Assembly: GCA_006384855.1 (NCBI GenBank)
Contig: VCJN01002483.1
Coordinates: 1 to 64,000 of the forward strand
Source: Tetraselmis striata
Lineage: Eukaryota; Chlorophyta; Chlorodendrophyceae; Chlorodendrales; Chlorodendraceae
DNA length: 64,000 bases
Reading direction: 5' to 3'
A program made the position numbers and the translations under genes. Under the pieces are notes generated by a model. That model was not told where the DNA came from. It did no database searches and saw only the letters and a program-made list of their open reading frames with translations. The first letter of the stretch is position 1. Every line of letters starts with the position of its first letter. Positions 24,740 to 35,048 of the stretch are shown here, piece after piece.

Positions 24740-25824
24740 ACACCCACGTCGACCCGAAGACCGGAAATCCCGAAGCGGTGCCCGTCAATGAAACGACCAA
24801 GGCGGCCCTTGAATCGACCATGCTCAATCCGCGGTTCTACACCACGGATTTCGACGAGCTCGATCGCATCGACGTCAGCAGCGTCCGGGGCGAGTGGGAC
24901 GCGCTGATCGCGGAGCTGAAGTCCGATCCCAACAAGGGACACTTCAAGCGCAATGCCGACTGGGACGACCTCGACATCGAGGGGCTTCCCGACGACCTGC
25001 GCAAGGAACTGGTGGACTTTTTGGTCAGTTCACTGACGGCGGAGTTTTCCGGCTGCGTGCTCTACAAGGAAATGAAACGGCGCGGGTCGAACCCGGACAT
25101 CTGCGAGCTCTTCGGCTACATGAGCCGCGACGAATCCCGCCACGCCGGCTTCATCAACGATGCGCTGAAGGAATTCGGCATCGGCGTGAACATGGGCTTC
25201 CTCGCCAAGGCGAAGAAATACACCTTCTTCAAGCCGAAGTTCATCTATTACGCGACCTATCTGTCGGAGAAGATCGGCTACGCCCGCTACATCACGATCT
25301 ACCGGCATCTGGAGCAGCATCCCGAGCGCCGGTTCCATCCGATCTTCAAGTGGTTTCGGGAATGGTGCAACGACGAGTTCCGCCACGGCGAGGCCTTCTC
25401 GTTGCTGATGCGCAGCGATCCCAAGCTGCTTTCGGGCCGCAACAAATACTGGATCAAGTTCTTCCTGCTCGCCGTTTTCGCGACGATGTATGTGCGCGAC
25501 CATGCAAGGCCCGCCTTCCACAAGGCGCTGGGCGTGGAGATCGAGGATTACGACATGCGGGTGTTCCGCATCACCTCGGAGATCACCCGTCAGGTGTTTC
25601 CGCTGGTGCTCGATCTCGACAATCCGGCGCTGCTCAGGGGCTTCCGCCGGCTGAACCGGATCAACACGCGGATGAATGCCGCGGTCGAGCGTGGCGGCAT
25701 CGCCGGCGCGATCGGCAAGGCGTTCTGGGGGACGGCCGCTGCCGTGGCCTTCGCGGGGATTTATGTCATTCCGACCAAGTCCAACGCCATCCCGGATGTA
25801 AGCCGGCTTGAGCCCGTCTGGTAA
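24736..25824 (+). CDS. acsF: aerobic Mg-protoporphyrin IX monomethyl ester cyclase
   Basis: AcsF is the diiron O2-dependent cyclase that forms the isocyclic E ring. The 362-residue protein has the two ferritin-like metal motifs, [13 protein letters not shown] and [13 protein letters not shown], plus [20 protein letters not shown]. It lies in the puh block as in Rubrivivax and many Rhizobiales. No anaerobic bchE is present in the window, so this cyclase is the only one visible. Confidence 0.96.
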   Translation: MNTHVDPKTGNPEAVPVNETTKAALESTMLNPRFYTTDFDELDRIDVSSVRGEWDALIAELKSDPNKGHFKRNADWDDLDIEGLPDDLRKELVDFLVSSLTAEFSGCVLYKEMKRRGSNPDICELFGYMSRDESRHAGFINDALKEFGIGVNMGFLAKAKKYTFFKPKFIYYATYLSEKIGYARYITIYRHLEQHPERRFHPIFKWFREWCNDEFRHGEAFSLLMRSDPKLLSGRNKYWIKFFLLAVFATMYVRDHARPAFHKALGVEIEDYDMRVFRITSEITRQVFPLVLDLDNPALLRGFRRLNRINTRMNAAVERGGIAGAIGKAFWGTAAAVAFAGIYVIPTKSNAIPDVSRLEPVW

Positions 25825-25833
25825 GGAAAGACC

Positions 25834-26736
25834 GTGGTGGATCTCGCAATAGCAGGTCTGGTGGCGCTCTTCGTCTGGTGGCTTGCGACCGGAGTGGTCA
25901 TGTTTGCCGCCTGGCAGAGCGATCGCTGGCAAAAGTGGCTGATGGTGGTCTTCACCATCGGCGCGCTTGCGGGATGCGCCGGCCTTTATGCCAGCGCCGG
26001 CATGCAGAGCGTGACCGGCACCTATCTCGGCTTCGGCAGCGCGCTGGCGATCTGGGCCTGGCTGGAGGCGACCTTCCTGTTCGGCTTGATCACCGGACCG
26101 CGCCACAGCCGCTGTCCCGGCGGCGCGCGCGGGCTGCGGCGGTTCCGCCTGGCCTTTCTGGCCGTTCGCGATCATGAACTGGCGCTGCTGGCGGGGGGCG
26201 CGGTTGTCACCCTGCTCGTCGCCGGCGGCGACAATCACGCGGGCCTCTGGACCTATCTCCTGCTTTGGGGAATGCGCCTGAGCGCCAAGCTCAACATCTT
26301 TCTGGGCGCGCCGCGCGCGGCGAGCGTGCTGATCCCGCAACGGCTGCGCTATCTCACCAGCTATTTCCGCACGGACCGGATCAGCTGGCTGCTGCCGGTG
26401 ACGATCATCGTCTCGATCTATCCGCTCTGGGCGCTGATGTCGCTCGCTCTGGGCGAGGCCGACGCCCACCGCGCGGTGGCCTTCATGCTGCTCACCACCT
26501 TCATGGCGCTCGCCGTCCTGGAGCATATCTTCCTGGTGCTGCCTGTTTCCGACGAACAGCTCTGGCTCTGGGCGGCGCGTGACCGCGCCGCGCCGGAGCC
26601 CGCTCGCGACACCGCCGATTGCGGCGGCGGCGAGGAGGGGCGCAGCCCCGCCCACATGACACCTGCCCGAACCGCCCCCGGCGAGACGCGCGCAAAGAAC
26701 ACACCACACAAGCGGGGGACCTCCTCATGGACATGA
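25834..26736 (+). CDS. puhE: PuhE, putative photosynthetic complex assembly protein 2
   Basis: The 300-residue membrane protein has about seven helices and the PuhE (DUF3623) motifs [43 protein letters not shown] and [18 protein letters not shown]. It starts at GTG 25834 or 25837 after AAGGAAAG. PuhE is conserved between acsF and hemA in PGCs and affects photosystem levels in Rhodobacter; its mechanism is unknown. The unconserved C-terminal tail overlaps the hemA start by 10 bases. Confidence 0.9.
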   Translation: MVDLAIAGLVALFVWWLATGVVMFAAWQSDRWQKWLMVVFTIGALAGCAGLYASAGMQSVTGTYLGFGSALAIWAWLEATFLFGLITGPRHSRCPGGARGLRRFRLAFLAVRDHELALLAGGAVVTLLVAGGDNHAGLWTYLLLWGMRLSAKLNIFLGAPRAASVLIPQRLRYLTSYFRTDRISWLLPVTIIVSIYPLWALMSLALGEADAHRAVAFMLLTTFMALAVLEHIFLVLPVSDEQLWLWAARDRAAPEPARDTADCGGGEEGRSPAHMTPARTAPGETRAKNTPHKRGTSSWT

Positions 26737-27944
26737 AAACCTATTTCGCTCAGGCACTCGACGGATTGCGCGATGCGGGCAACTATCGTGTCTTCGCCGA
26801 TCTGGAGCGGATGTCGGGTGAGTTCCCGCGGGCGGTGCGCCATCGCGATGACGGCAGCCAGCACGATGTGACGGTGTGGTGTTCCAACGACTATCTCGGC
26901 ATGGGCCAGCATCCCACCGTGACGGCCGCGATGAAGGATGCCATCGACCGCTGCGGCGCCGGGGCAGGGGGCACCCGCAACATTTCCGGCACGAACCACT
27001 ATCACGTGGCGCTGGAGGCGGAGCTGGCGGAACTGCACGGCAAGGAGGCCGCGCTGATCTTCACCTCCGGCTATGTCTCGAACTGGGCAGCACTCGGCAC
27101 GCTGGCCTCGCGCATTCCCGGCTGCATCGTCTATTCCGATGCGCTCAATCACGCCTCGATGATCGAGGGCATTCGCCATTCCCGGGCGGAAAAGCGCATC
27201 TGGACGCACAATTCGCCGGAGGATCTGGACCGGCTCCTGTCGCTCGACGATCCGGCCCGGCCGAAGCTCGTCGCCTTTGAAAGCGTCTATTCGATGGACG
27301 GCGACATCGCGCCCATCGCCGAGATCTGCGAGGTCGCGGAGAAACACGGCGCGATGACCTATCTCGACGAGGTGCATGGCGTCGGGCTCTACGGGCCGCG
27401 CGGCGGCGGCGTCGCCGAACGCGAAGGCCTGATGGATCGCATCACGGTGATCGAGGGCACGCTGGGCAAGGCCTTCGGGGTGATGGGTGGCTATATCGCG
27501 GCCGACCGCGACCTGTGCGATTTCGTGCGCTCTTTCGCCTCCGGGTTCATCTTCACCACGGCACTGCCGCCGGCGCTGGCCGCGGGCGCCACCGCCTCGA
27601 TCCGCCACCTGAAGCAAAGCCGCGCGGAGCGCAAGCTCCAGGCCGACCGGGTCGCGCGCTTGCGCGCGCTGCTCGACCGCCACGGCATCCCGCATATGCC
27701 GAACCCGAGCCACATCGTTCCGGTGATGGTCGGCAGTGCCGCGAAGTGCAAATGGCTTTCGGACTTGCTGCTTGACGGCTACGGGATCTACGTTCAGCCG
27801 ATCAACTACCCCACGGTGCCGGAAGGCACGGAGCGACTTCGTTTCACGCCGTCGCCGCTGCACAGCGACGACGACATCGATCATCTGGTCCGGGCGTTGA
27901 ACGATCTCTGGTCGCAATGCGCCTTGTCCCGCGCGGTCGCCTGA
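26727..27944 (+). CDS. hemA: 5-aminolevulinate synthase
   Basis: HemA condenses glycine and succinyl-CoA to 5-aminolevulinate, the entry to tetrapyrroles in alphaproteobacteria. The 405-residue PLP enzyme starts [14 protein letters not shown] and has [44 protein letters not shown] and the PLP-Lys segment [26 protein letters not shown] precedes ATG 26727. Its place at the end of the puh block ties haem and bacteriochlorophyll precursor supply to photosystem expression. Confidence 0.97.
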   Translation: MDMKTYFAQALDGLRDAGNYRVFADLERMSGEFPRAVRHRDDGSQHDVTVWCSNDYLGMGQHPTVTAAMKDAIDRCGAGAGGTRNISGTNHYHVALEAELAELHGKEAALIFTSGYVSNWAALGTLASRIPGCIVYSDALNHASMIEGIRHSRAEKRIWTHNSPEDLDRLLSLDDPARPKLVAFESVYSMDGDIAPIAEICEVAEKHGAMTYLDEVHGVGLYGPRGGGVAEREGLMDRITVIEGTLGKAFGVMGGYIAADRDLCDFVRSFASGFIFTTALPPALAAGATASIRHLKQSRAERKLQADRVARLRALLDRHGIPHMPNPSHIVPVMVGSAAKCKWLSDLLLDGYGIYVQPINYPTVPEGTERLRFTPSPLHSDDDIDHLVRALNDLWSQCALSRAVA

Positions 27945-28026
27945 CCGCCGCCGATCACCGTTCGCGCCGACGACGGCCTGAACACGACCGGGTCGCTCCG
28001 CGCGACCCGCCGCCCTGGAGAGCGCG

Positions 28027-28563
28027 ATGACCGCTTCGACCGACATCATCATTCCCGGCATCGCCGGCGACGGATCGCTGTTTCCGATCGAAAAGCTGCA
28101 GGCGCACCGCGAGGCGGTGTTTCACCTGGCGATCTCGGTCTTCGTTTTCGACGGTCCCCACTTGCTGATCCAGCAGCGGGCCCTGTCGAAATACCACTGC
28201 GGCGGACTGTGGGCGAACACCTGCTGCTCCCATCCGAACTGGAACGAGACGGTCGAGGCCTGTGCTAGGCGCCGGCTCGACGAGGAGCTCGGGATTTCGG
28301 TTTCCCTGGAGCGGCGGCGGACCGTGGAATATTCCGCCGATGTCGGCGGCGGGCTGCACGAACACGAGCGGGTCGCGATGTTTGTCGCCAGCGTCGATCG
28401 CGCGACGCTTGCGCTCCACGCCAATCCGGATGAGGTGATGGCCACCCGCTGGATAACGCCGGCGGACCTGCGCAGCGAAATGCGCAGTCATCCCGAGCGC
28501 TTCACCCCCTGGTTCAAGCTCTATCTCCACCGCTATCCGGACCTGTCCTTCTCCAGTCTCTAG
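28027..28563 (+). CDS. idi: isopentenyl-diphosphate delta-isomerase, type 1
   Basis: Idi interconverts IPP and DMAPP, feeding geranylgeranyl diphosphate for carotenoids and the bacteriochlorophyll tail. The 178-residue Nudix protein has the catalytic Cys region LWANTCCSHPN, a Nudix-like ARRRLDEELGI helix and RWITPADL. GGAG is present 7 bases before ATG 28027. It follows hemA by 82 bases on the same strand. idi is also in the PGC of Rhodobacter species. Confidence 0.93.
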   Translation: MTASTDIIIPGIAGDGSLFPIEKLQAHREAVFHLAISVFVFDGPHLLIQQRALSKYHCGGLWANTCCSHPNWNETVEACARRRLDEELGISVSLERRRTVEYSADVGGGLHEHERVAMFVASVDRATLALHANPDEVMATRWITPADLRSEMRSHPERFTPWFKLYLHRYPDLSFSSL

Positions 28564-28585
28564 GACTGTCGCGTCCTGCGTCTGA

Positions 28586-29983
28586 TCACAAGAACAGGGC
28601 GTCGGAGCGGGGCGGCTGCGACAGCAGGTCGGCAACGCGGGTGAGGCCGGTTTCGAGCCGGGCATCGCTTGCCTCGTGCCCGAGGCTGAGGCGCGCGGCC
28701 ACCGGTGCAACGACGCCGGGGGCAGCGAAATCGCGCGCGTCCGACACCAATACGCCGCGTGCCTCGGCGGCGGCTCGAAAGCTGCCCGCATTCCATCCCT
28801 CGGGCAGGCGCAGCCAGGCATGCAGACCTTGCGGATCCGCGTTGAGGTCGAAGCGCCCGAGGATTTGGCGCGCAAGGGTTTGCCGGCGCTGCGCCGTTGC
28901 CCGCTGGTCCTGGAGGAGGCGAAGGGCCATGCCGCTCTCGATCAGGCGCGCGGCGATCTCGCTCATCAGCGGGGGCGTCATCCACACGCTGAGCACGACG
29001 GCCCGGCGCACCGCGTCCGCAAGCGCATCCGGCGCGTGGAGGAAGCCGATCCGCAGGCCCGGCGCGACGCATTTCGACAGGCTGGTGACATAGATTGTCC
29101 GTTCTGGCGCGAAACAGGCAATCGGCGGCGGCCGGTCGTCCTTCAGCGGGCCGAAGACATCGTCCTCCAGGATCAGCATGTCATGGCGCCGGGCGATCTG
29201 GGCGATGCGCCGCCGTCGCTCGTCCGACATCGTCGAGGTCGTCGGCGACTGCAGCGTCGCCGTCAGATAAAGGAGGCGGACCGGGCGGTCCCGGCACAGC
29301 CGCTCGAGGCTTTCTGGGCAGACCCCGTCCGCGTCGATCTCGACGGGGAGGGCGCGCAGCGCCAGGCGCTCGGCAATGACGCGCACCGGGGCGTAGCCGA
29401 GCGCCTCGGTGAGCATGAGGTCGCCGGGCGACAGCAGTCCCGTCAAGGCGCAGAACAGCCCGTGCTGGGCACCGCAGGTGCCGATGACCTCGCCGGTGTC
29501 GGCGTCGAGCCCGCACTCTTGCAGCCATCTGCGGGCCGCAGCCGCGTGGGTTGGGCCTTCTCCGTCCCCGCTTTGGTAGTCGAGGAACATGCGCAGATCC
29601 GCGGTGGCGCCGATCTCGCGCAGGATGTCGCGCAAGGGGCCGTCCGCCCGGCTTGGCGAGGGCAGGTTGCGCGACAGGTCGATCGGTCCCGACGTCTCGC
29701 GCGCCAGACTTGCCGGCGCCACGCTTGCCGCCTGCCTGGACGGGTCGATGACGAATGTGCCGCGGCCGGTCTCGCCGCGCAGGAGCCCCCGCCGGGTCGC
29801 CTGCGCATAGGCGCGGCTGACGGTCTGTGCCGACATGCCCAGCCGATAGGCGAGCTCGCGATAGGGCGGAAGGCGCGCGCCCGGTGGCAGGCGCCCCAAG
29901 GCAATATCCTCGGAAAGCGCCTCGACGAGCTGCTGGTATTTCGCGCCGCGTCGGCCGTCGAGCTTGGGCATCCAGATTGACAT
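28586..29983 (-). CDS. MocR-type transcriptional regulator (GntR wHTH-aminotransferase fusion)
   Basis: The 465-residue protein has an N-terminal GntR winged helix (LPPGARLPPYRELAYRLGMS, QTVSRAYAQATRRGLL). A class I aminotransferase-like domain follows, with the PLP-Lys segment TSLSKCVAPGLRIGFL. MocR proteins use PLP or its adducts as effector and usually control an adjacent gene, here most likely the divergent EamA transporter. ATG 29983 (MSIWMPKLD) is chosen; a longer start at 30037 would reach into the intergenic region. It is not a known PGC gene and seems to be an insertion between the puh and puf halves. Confidence 0.88.
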   Translation of the reverse strand: MSIWMPKLDGRRGAKYQQLVEALSEDIALGRLPPGARLPPYRELAYRLGMSAQTVSRAYAQATRRGLLRGETGRGTFVIDPSRQAASVAPASLARETSGPIDLSRNLPSPSRADGPLRDILREIGATADLRMFLDYQSGDGEGPTHAAAARRWLQECGLDADTGEVIGTCGAQHGLFCALTGLLSPGDLMLTEALGYAPVRVIAERLALRALPVEIDADGVCPESLERLCRDRPVRLLYLTATLQSPTTSTMSDERRRRIAQIARRHDMLILEDDVFGPLKDDRPPPIACFAPERTIYVTSLSKCVAPGLRIGFLHAPDALADAVRRAVVLSVWMTPPLMSEIAARLIESGMALRLLQDQRATAQRRQTLARQILGRFDLNADPQGLHAWLRLPEGWNAGSFRAAAEARGVLVSDARDFAAPGVVAPVAARLSLGHEASDARLETGLTRVADLLSQPPRSDALFL

Positions 29984-30058
29984 GAGATCAATATAGTCCT
30001 TGAAGCATATCAATAACAGCGTCAGTTTCCGGATCAATCATATCAAATTGAGGTGATC

Positions 30059-30997
30059 ATGAGGCGTCCTGATACGAAAACCGGAATCCTGCTGGCGCTG
30101 GTCTGTCTGGCATTGCTTGGCGTCATGCCGGTGCTGTCGAACGCGCGCGACCTGCGCGTGGACGCGCTTGTCTTCGCCTTTGCGCTGTCGGCGTGGCAAG
30201 TCGTTTTCGCCGTGCCGCTGTTTGCCGGCGAGATGGTCGGCGCCCGCCGCAAGGGGGTGTTTGCCGCGACCTGGGGGCCCGGCCGCAAACGCCGGGCGCT
30301 TGTTATCGCGCTTGCCACCGGCGCGATGTTCGGCCTGTCGACCTATCTCTATGTGCTCGGGGCCGAAAAGGCGGGGAGCGTGAACCTTGCAATCGCCATC
30401 CAGGCCTATCCGCTCTTTGCGATCGCATGGGAAACCATCTTTCTCGGTCGGCGCAAGACGCCGCTGGAACTGCTGATCACCGCGGTGCTTCTCGCGACAC
30501 TGGTCTTCCTCGCCACCGGGGGGACCCTGCGCCCCTCCGGCCTGTCGCTCTGGTTTCTCGTCGCCCTCGGCGTGCCGTTCCTGTGGAGCGTGGCCCATGT
30601 GATCATTCGCGAGGAACTGATGCACACGCCGGTGACGCCAGCCCAGGTGACGTTCTTCCGGGTTGCGATCTCGACGGTTTTTCTCGGGCTGATGCTCGTT
30701 GCCGGCGGCGCCTTCGATACCGGGGTCGTCCGCGCCATTTTCGTGCCGCATGCCATCGCGCTCGGGCTGGTCTATTATCTGGAGCTCATCGTCTGGTTCC
30801 ACGCCGTCCGTCACATCGACGTGTCCCTCGCCAGTTCGATCACCGCGCCCTGGCCGGCACTGACGATGGTGCTCGCTGCCGTCGTCCTCGGCGAGGCGGT
30901 CGCGCCCTACCAGATCGTCTCCTTCGCGATCATCGTGGCCTGTATCTACGGGCTGACGCTCGCAAGCCTCAGGCGGGGTCCGCAATCGGCCGCGTGA
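30059..30997 (+). CDS. EamA/DMT superfamily transporter
   Basis: The 312-residue protein has ten predicted helices arranged as two EamA repeats (FGLSTYLYVLGAEKAGSVNL in the first, WPALTMVLAAVVLGEAVAPY in the second). It is a drug/metabolite-type exporter or importer; the substrate cannot be predicted. ATG 30059 has GAGG at 30049-30052; GTG 30053 is an alternative. It is divergent from the MocR regulator with a gap of about 75 AT-rich bases. This pairing is typical of PLP-responsive regulators of amino acid or vitamin transport. Confidence 0.85.
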   Translation: MRRPDTKTGILLALVCLALLGVMPVLSNARDLRVDALVFAFALSAWQVVFAVPLFAGEMVGARRKGVFAATWGPGRKRRALVIALATGAMFGLSTYLYVLGAEKAGSVNLAIAIQAYPLFAIAWETIFLGRRKTPLELLITAVLLATLVFLATGGTLRPSGLSLWFLVALGVPFLWSVAHVIIREELMHTPVTPAQVTFFRVAISTVFLGLMLVAGGAFDTGVVRAIFVPHAIALGLVYYLELIVWFHAVRHIDVSLASSITAPWPALTMVLAAVVLGEAVAPYQIVSFAIIVACIYGLTLASLRRGPQSAA

Positions 30998-31021
30998 CGC
31001 TGCTTGGCGGCAGACAAACGG

Positions 31022-31052
31022 AAACCGCCGGGCCTGCGGGGCCCGGCGGTTT
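31022..31052. terminator. intrinsic terminator between convergent EamA gene and pufC
   Basis: A 13-base-pair perfect stem (AAACCGCCGGGCC at 31022-31034 against 31040-31052) with a 5-base loop is followed by CTTGT on the plus strand. On the minus strand the stem closes the puf operon. It probably works in both directions. Confidence 0.85.
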
Positions 31053-31082
31053 CTTGTGCGCGGTGCAAAGGCGGATGCCCGG

Positions 31083-32258
31083 CTACTGCCCGACCACCGC
31101 CGCCACGTTCCGCTCGCCGGTTGCGCCGGCCGGCGCAAGCGCCGGCGCGAGGCTCGACGTCGTGCCGGGTTCCGGGGCCGGTTCCAGTTTCAGCGTTTCG
31201 CCCGGGACATAGCTGCCGTAGTCGGGCACGCCGGTCTGCGTCTTCTTCGACAGCGCATCGACATAGTCCTCGATCATCGAGACGCCGTAGAGCGGTTTCT
31301 GCACGCCGTTGTGGCAGGTGGCGCAGCTGACCTTGTAGACGTCGCCGGCGGGTCCCTTGCGGCTATCTGGGAACACGGGCGTCAGGTCGACGATATAGTC
31401 GGTGTTGATTGCCCGCGACATGCGGATGCCGTGCCAGGCGGTCACGCGTTGCGGCGGGCTCTGGTCCCAGTCGTTGAAGGCGCGCGAGTTGTGGCAGGTC
31501 GTGCAGTTTGCGCCCAGGCTTTCCGACATGTGCATCATCAGTGACCAGGTGTTCTCCGTTTCCTTGGTGCCATTGGGGTTGGTCCCCGTCGGCAAGGCGG
31601 TGGTGGAGTGGACGCGGATGTTCGTGTCGTTCAGCAGATAGTCCTCAAGCGCGTTTTGCGGCAGCGAGGAATTGCCGCCGAATTTCGCCACCACATTCTG
31701 CCCGGCGCGGTAGCCGGCCATGCCGGGCTGCGGTTCGGGCGAGGTGTCGCGCGACCAGACGTTGGCCGGGATCGCCTGTCCGCGGTGGCAGGTGTAGCAG
31801 GTCACGCCGACTTGCTGCACATGCGGCGTCCAGTCCTCGTTGATCGCCTGCGTCATCTGGATCATCCGCCTGGAAACGACCTTCTGATAGACGTCGTCCG
31901 TGGCGAAATTCTCCGCGTTGTGACAGTAGGTGCAGCCTTCTTCAGGGGCGATCCACTCGGTGATCGCCGCCATGAACTGGTTGAACTGGTCGTCGGACAG
32001 GTGACCGAGAACCTGGACGTTCTCGTAGATGTCACCGGCCCGGTCGCCTTCGGGATCGGCCTCCCAGGGGGCGGGCGGGACGACATTCGCCGCCTGAAGC
32101 GCCGCCTCGGTTTCACGGTCCCGGGAATTGTACATCCCGGTTCCGCGATAGCCGATCTGCTCGGTGTCGACAGGGGGGAGATCCCAGTCCGTGCCGACGA
32201 AGCTCGCCACGGCAAGCAAGGCGCCTGCCCCAGCGGCCATAGGTAGCCAGAGGTTCAT
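31083..32258 (-). CDS. pufC: reaction-centre tetraheme cytochrome c subunit
   Basis: PufC is the periplasmic electron donor to the special pair. The 391-residue protein has four c-type haem motifs, CTYCH, CYTCH, CTTCH and CATCH, each with an upstream helical Met-containing segment ([27 protein letters not shown]). The N-terminus is one hydrophobic helix without a lipobox Cys, so it is probably held by an uncleaved anchor. The last 35 residues are an Ala/Pro-rich tail. It overlaps pufM by 4 bases and is the last gene of the puf operon. Confidence 0.97.
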   Translation of the reverse strand: MNLWLPMAAGAGALLAVASFVGTDWDLPPVDTEQIGYRGTGMYNSRDRETEAALQAANVVPPAPWEADPEGDRAGDIYENVQVLGHLSDDQFNQFMAAITEWIAPEEGCTYCHNAENFATDDVYQKVVSRRMIQMTQAINEDWTPHVQQVGVTCYTCHRGQAIPANVWSRDTSPEPQPGMAGYRAGQNVVAKFGGNSSLPQNALEDYLLNDTNIRVHSTTALPTGTNPNGTKETENTWSLMMHMSESLGANCTTCHNSRAFNDWDQSPPQRVTAWHGIRMSRAINTDYIVDLTPVFPDSRKGPAGDVYKVSCATCHNGVQKPLYGVSMIEDYVDALSKKTQTGVPDYGSYVPGETLKLEPAPEPGTTSSLAPALAPAGATGERNVAAVVGQ

Positions 32259-33232
32259 TGTCCGCCTCCTGTCATTGCCGGGTCGACAACGCCCGGATAG
32301 ATGTCGGGGAGCGGCGCGACGATGCCGTGCTTGATGCCCCAAAGGTACCAATTGTCGACGACCGTGCCGGTCAGCAGGATGCCGATTCCTCCGGTCAGCG
32401 GGGTCAGGACCGCGAACCACCAGGCCCAGCGGTGAACGGATTCCATCGTGGCGTTGAAGCCCATGGTCCAGCGCCAGAAGAGGGCGGCGCGTTCCGAGGC
32501 CGTTCCGCGGTCGCTGATCTGCTCCAGCTCGCGCTCGCCGCCGTAGCGGGTCACCGCCAGAATGGTCGCGCCGTGCATCGCAAAGAGCAGGACGGAGCCA
32601 TAGAGGAAGACGATCGAGAGCGCGTGGAACGGATTGTAGTAGAGGTTGCCGTAGCGGATCGAGAATGCCGTAGTCCAGTCGAGGTGCGGGAAAATCCCGA
32701 AGGGGACGGCTTCCGCCCAGCTGCCCATCAGCACGGGCCGGATGAAACCGAGCACCAGGAACAGCCAGATCGCGGCTGCGAAGGCCCAGCACACGTGGGT
32801 GCCCATTTCAAGCTGGCGCGCCCGTCTGTACATGCGCACCCACCACAAGAGCACCGACGTCGTCAGGAAGAAGCCGGCGATGATCCACCAGCCGCCTTCG
32901 CTGAGCGGCGGAATGATCTTGAGGCCGTATTTCGCCGGCGGCGGCTCGAGCGCCAGCCAGAACAGCTGGCGGACGAATTGCACCGGATCCCAGCCCACCG
33001 ACGCCCACATGTTGAGGCCGATGATCAGGAAGGCGATCGCGCCGCAGGCGATAGAGACGGAGCCGAGAAAGCCCAGGTAGATCGGACCGATCTGCGCGTT
33101 GCCGAACAGGCCGGCAATCCAGAGGTGAAACGGCTTGCCGCTGCGCGGGCTGTCCCCGGCGGGCAGCGGGATCCCCTCCTCGAAGGGACCGCGCACCTGC
33201 GTCAGCGTGAAGATGTTTTGATACTGAGACAT
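32255..33232 (-). CDS. pufM: reaction centre M subunit
   Basis: The 325-residue protein has five transmembrane helices. Hallmarks are [35 protein letters not shown] (helix-C region), [16 protein letters not shown] with the special-pair His, and the iron/quinone-region His in [15 protein letters not shown] and [13 protein letters not shown]. It binds bacteriochlorophyll, QA and the non-haem iron together with PufL. It lies 10 bases after pufL and overlaps pufC. Confidence 0.98.
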   Translation of the reverse strand: MSQYQNIFTLTQVRGPFEEGIPLPAGDSPRSGKPFHLWIAGLFGNAQIGPIYLGFLGSVSIACGAIAFLIIGLNMWASVGWDPVQFVRQLFWLALEPPPAKYGLKIIPPLSEGGWWIIAGFFLTTSVLLWWVRMYRRARQLEMGTHVCWAFAAAIWLFLVLGFIRPVLMGSWAEAVPFGIFPHLDWTTAFSIRYGNLYYNPFHALSIVFLYGSVLLFAMHGATILAVTRYGGERELEQISDRGTASERAALFWRWTMGFNATMESVHRWAWWFAVLTPLTGGIGILLTGTVVDNWYLWGIKHGIVAPLPDIYPGVVDPAMTGGGQ

Positions 33233-33242
33233 GGCGTGCTCC

Positions 33243-34088
33243 TCAGCTCCAGAAGGGAAGGTTGAGCCACCAGCTCCACCACTGCGGCCAGCCCTGGTTC
33301 CAGAACGGTCCGCTGATGACGATGCACACGGCGCTCCAGAAGCCGGCGTTCAGCGCAAGCACCAGGCCGAGCCGGTGAATGCCGAGCGTGCCGATCGAAT
33401 AGCCGATGGTGTCGCGGAAGAAGGTGTCCTCGTATTCCGGCGTCTTCATCTCGGCTTGCTTGGACGGATCGGTCCGGTCGCGGCCGGGATTGGCCGCCGA
33501 AAGGATCAGGCCGCCATGCAGAGACAGGGCAAGTGTCGTGGTGAAGAAGAATGTCACCGCGATCATATGCGCCGGATTGTAGTGGAAGTGCAGATACTGG
33601 TAGCCGACGTTCGACACCCAGTCGAGGTGGGAGAAGATCCCGTAGGGAAAGCCATGTCCCCAGGCGCCAAGCAGCAAGGGACGGATCACCACCAGCGTCA
33701 CATAGGCGAAGATGGCGACGGAGAAGGCGAAGGGCACATGGTAGCCCATGCCGAGCTTGCGGCAGATCTCGACCTCGCGCAGGGCCCAGGACACGAAGGA
33801 CCCGATGGCGCAGACCGTGATGATCTGCCAGAGGCCGCCTTCCTTGAGCGGCGCCAGCGCCAGACCGTAGCTGAGGTCCGGGGGCGCGATCGAGATGCGC
33901 CAGATGTTCCAGGTCGGGCCGATCGCGGCGCCGTAGACGACGAGCGCGGTGCCCGTGATGATGAAGAAAAGCCCCAGAACTCCGAAGAATCCGACGTAGA
34001 ACGGTCCGACCCAAAAGTCGAACAGATCGCCGCCGATTAGGGTGCCGCCGCGCACGCGGTATTTTCGTTCGAAACTGAGCAACGCCAT
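33243..34088 (-). CDS. pufL: reaction centre L subunit
   Basis: The 281-residue protein has five transmembrane helices. It starts [20 protein letters not shown] with GGAGGAA upstream of ATG 34088. Motifs are [53 protein letters not shown] (special-pair His) and [14 protein letters not shown] (iron-ligand His). It carries the QB site in the C-terminal region ([20 protein letters not shown]). It is intact and of normal length. Confidence 0.98.
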   Translation of the reverse strand: MALLSFERKYRVRGGTLIGGDLFDFWVGPFYVGFFGVLGLFFIITGTALVVYGAAIGPTWNIWRISIAPPDLSYGLALAPLKEGGLWQIITVCAIGSFVSWALREVEICRKLGMGYHVPFAFSVAIFAYVTLVVIRPLLLGAWGHGFPYGIFSHLDWVSNVGYQYLHFHYNPAHMIAVTFFFTTTLALSLHGGLILSAANPGRDRTDPSKQAEMKTPEYEDTFFRDTIGYSIGTLGIHRLGLVLALNAGFWSAVCIVISGPFWNQGWPQWWSWWLNLPFWS

Positions 34089-34155
34089 CGTCGTTCCTCC
34101 TGCTTGGTTTGATCCGTGCCAGCGGATAGCCCAGTGGATGTCAGGGAGTTTCGGC

Positions 34156-34190
34156 GGCGGGCAGCCCGGGTGTCGCCGGTGTCGCCCGCC
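34156..34190 (-). promoter_or_regulatory. intercistronic hairpin between pufA and pufL
   Basis: GGCGGGC/GCCCGCC arms at 34156-34162 and 34184-34190, with further GC pairing inside, lie in the 120-base pufA-pufL gap. In Rhodobacter, hairpins at this place protect the pufBA mRNA and raise LH1 over reaction-centre expression. Here the role is inferred from position and structure. Confidence 0.55.
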
Positions 34191-34208
34191 ACCTTGTCGC
34201 AAGCGCCG

Positions 34209-34409
34209 TTATCCGAGCATTCGCACCGGCTCCACGCCATCCGTGACGGATTGTTCAATCGAGCTGGTCGTCGTGGACGAGCCTTCCAGCCAGTTGAAGC
34301 GATCCGTGCTGAGCAGGATGAAGTGGATGAGAATGGCCAGCGAGAACAGGAAGACGGCCAGTCCGACCATCACGCGGCGAGGGTCGAACAGATACCAGAT
34401 TCTCCACAT
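34209..34409 (-). CDS. pufA: LH1 antenna alpha polypeptide
   Basis: The 66-residue protein starts [20 protein letters not shown] and has one membrane helix with the bacteriochlorophyll-ligand His in [17 protein letters not shown]. The downstream FNW motif is typical of B875-type alpha chains. The periplasmic tail [15 protein letters not shown] is longer than the core. It lies 10 bases after pufB with AGGAG upstream of the start. Confidence 0.97.
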   Translation of the reverse strand: MWRIWYLFDPRRVMVGLAVFLFSLAILIHFILLSTDRFNWLEGSSTTTSSIEQSVTDGVEPVRMLG

Positions 34410-34419
34410 AGCTTTTCTC

Positions 34420-34641
34420 CTATGCGAGGACGGGAAGGAGCGCGGTGACGGTTTCTGTCACGCCGTCAAGCGCGGCATAGCCGTCGGGTCCGGGGATCCA
34501 AGGGCGCCAAAGCCAGACCAAGAGATGCGCGACGATCGCAACCGCCGTGAATCCCAAGAAGCCTTGGATAAAGTACTTGTGGATCTCCTGAGCTTCGCTC
34601 TCGGTAAGACCCGAAAGTGAGACGTTGTCAGGGCTAGCCAT
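34420..34641 (-). CDS. pufB: LH1 antenna beta polypeptide
   Basis: The 73-residue protein has [20 protein letters not shown] and a helix with the bacteriochlorophyll-ligand His in [18 protein letters not shown], the classical LH1 beta ending. A C-terminal extension of about 20 residues ([19 protein letters not shown]) is unusual in length for LH1 beta. ATG 34641 is preferred because GGAGG lies 7 bases upstream; GTG 34650 is less likely. Confidence 0.96.
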   Translation of the reverse strand: MASPDNVSLSGLTESEAQEIHKYFIQGFLGFTAVAIVAHLLVWLWRPWIPGPDGYAALDGVTETVTALLPVLA

Positions 34642-34752
34642 GAACGTCACCTCCTAGTCATGTAAGCCACGAATCCCCCGCGGCTGGGGTGCCCGGGCGG
34701 GCGCAGACCCGCGTCAGGCGATTGCCGGTTTTGGACGCCGGCAGGTGAGTGC

Positions 34753-34992
34753 TTACGCGATGAACGCGTAGCCAACCGCGGCATGCGCTGCGGATTTCGC
34801 CTCTGCGAAAATGCTTTCGCGGAGGTAAGGGGGCTTGGCCGGACGCGGTGCCGCCAGGCGGAGGATCCGCTTGGCGAGGCCCGCGCCGAGGCACAGAACG
34901 AAAGCGAGGGCGACGAGTGCCTTGTATTCGAGGCGGTCCCAGGGGTCGGTCAGGCCCGAGCCGTCGCAGCGGCGCTGCTTTCTGGTGATCAT
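34753..34992 (-). CDS. pufQ: PufQ-like small membrane protein
   Basis: The 79-residue protein sits between bchZ and pufB, the invariant place of pufQ. It has one hydrophobic helix (LEYKALVALAFVLCLGAGLA) after a basic N-terminus, and a C-terminal RESIFAEAKSAAHAAVGYAF. ATG 34992 has GGAGGAG upstream. PufQ is thought to influence bacteriochlorophyll supply in Rhodobacter. Sequence similarity to PufQ is modest, so the name rests mainly on position and size. Confidence 0.75.
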   Translation of the reverse strand: MITRKQRRCDGSGLTDPWDRLEYKALVALAFVLCLGAGLAKRILRLAAPRPAKPPYLRESIFAEAKSAAHAAVGYAFIA

Positions 34993-35048
34993 GCTCTTGC
35001 TCCTCCACTGGCGCGCCGGGCACATGCCGACGCGCGACGGGTTTCCGG

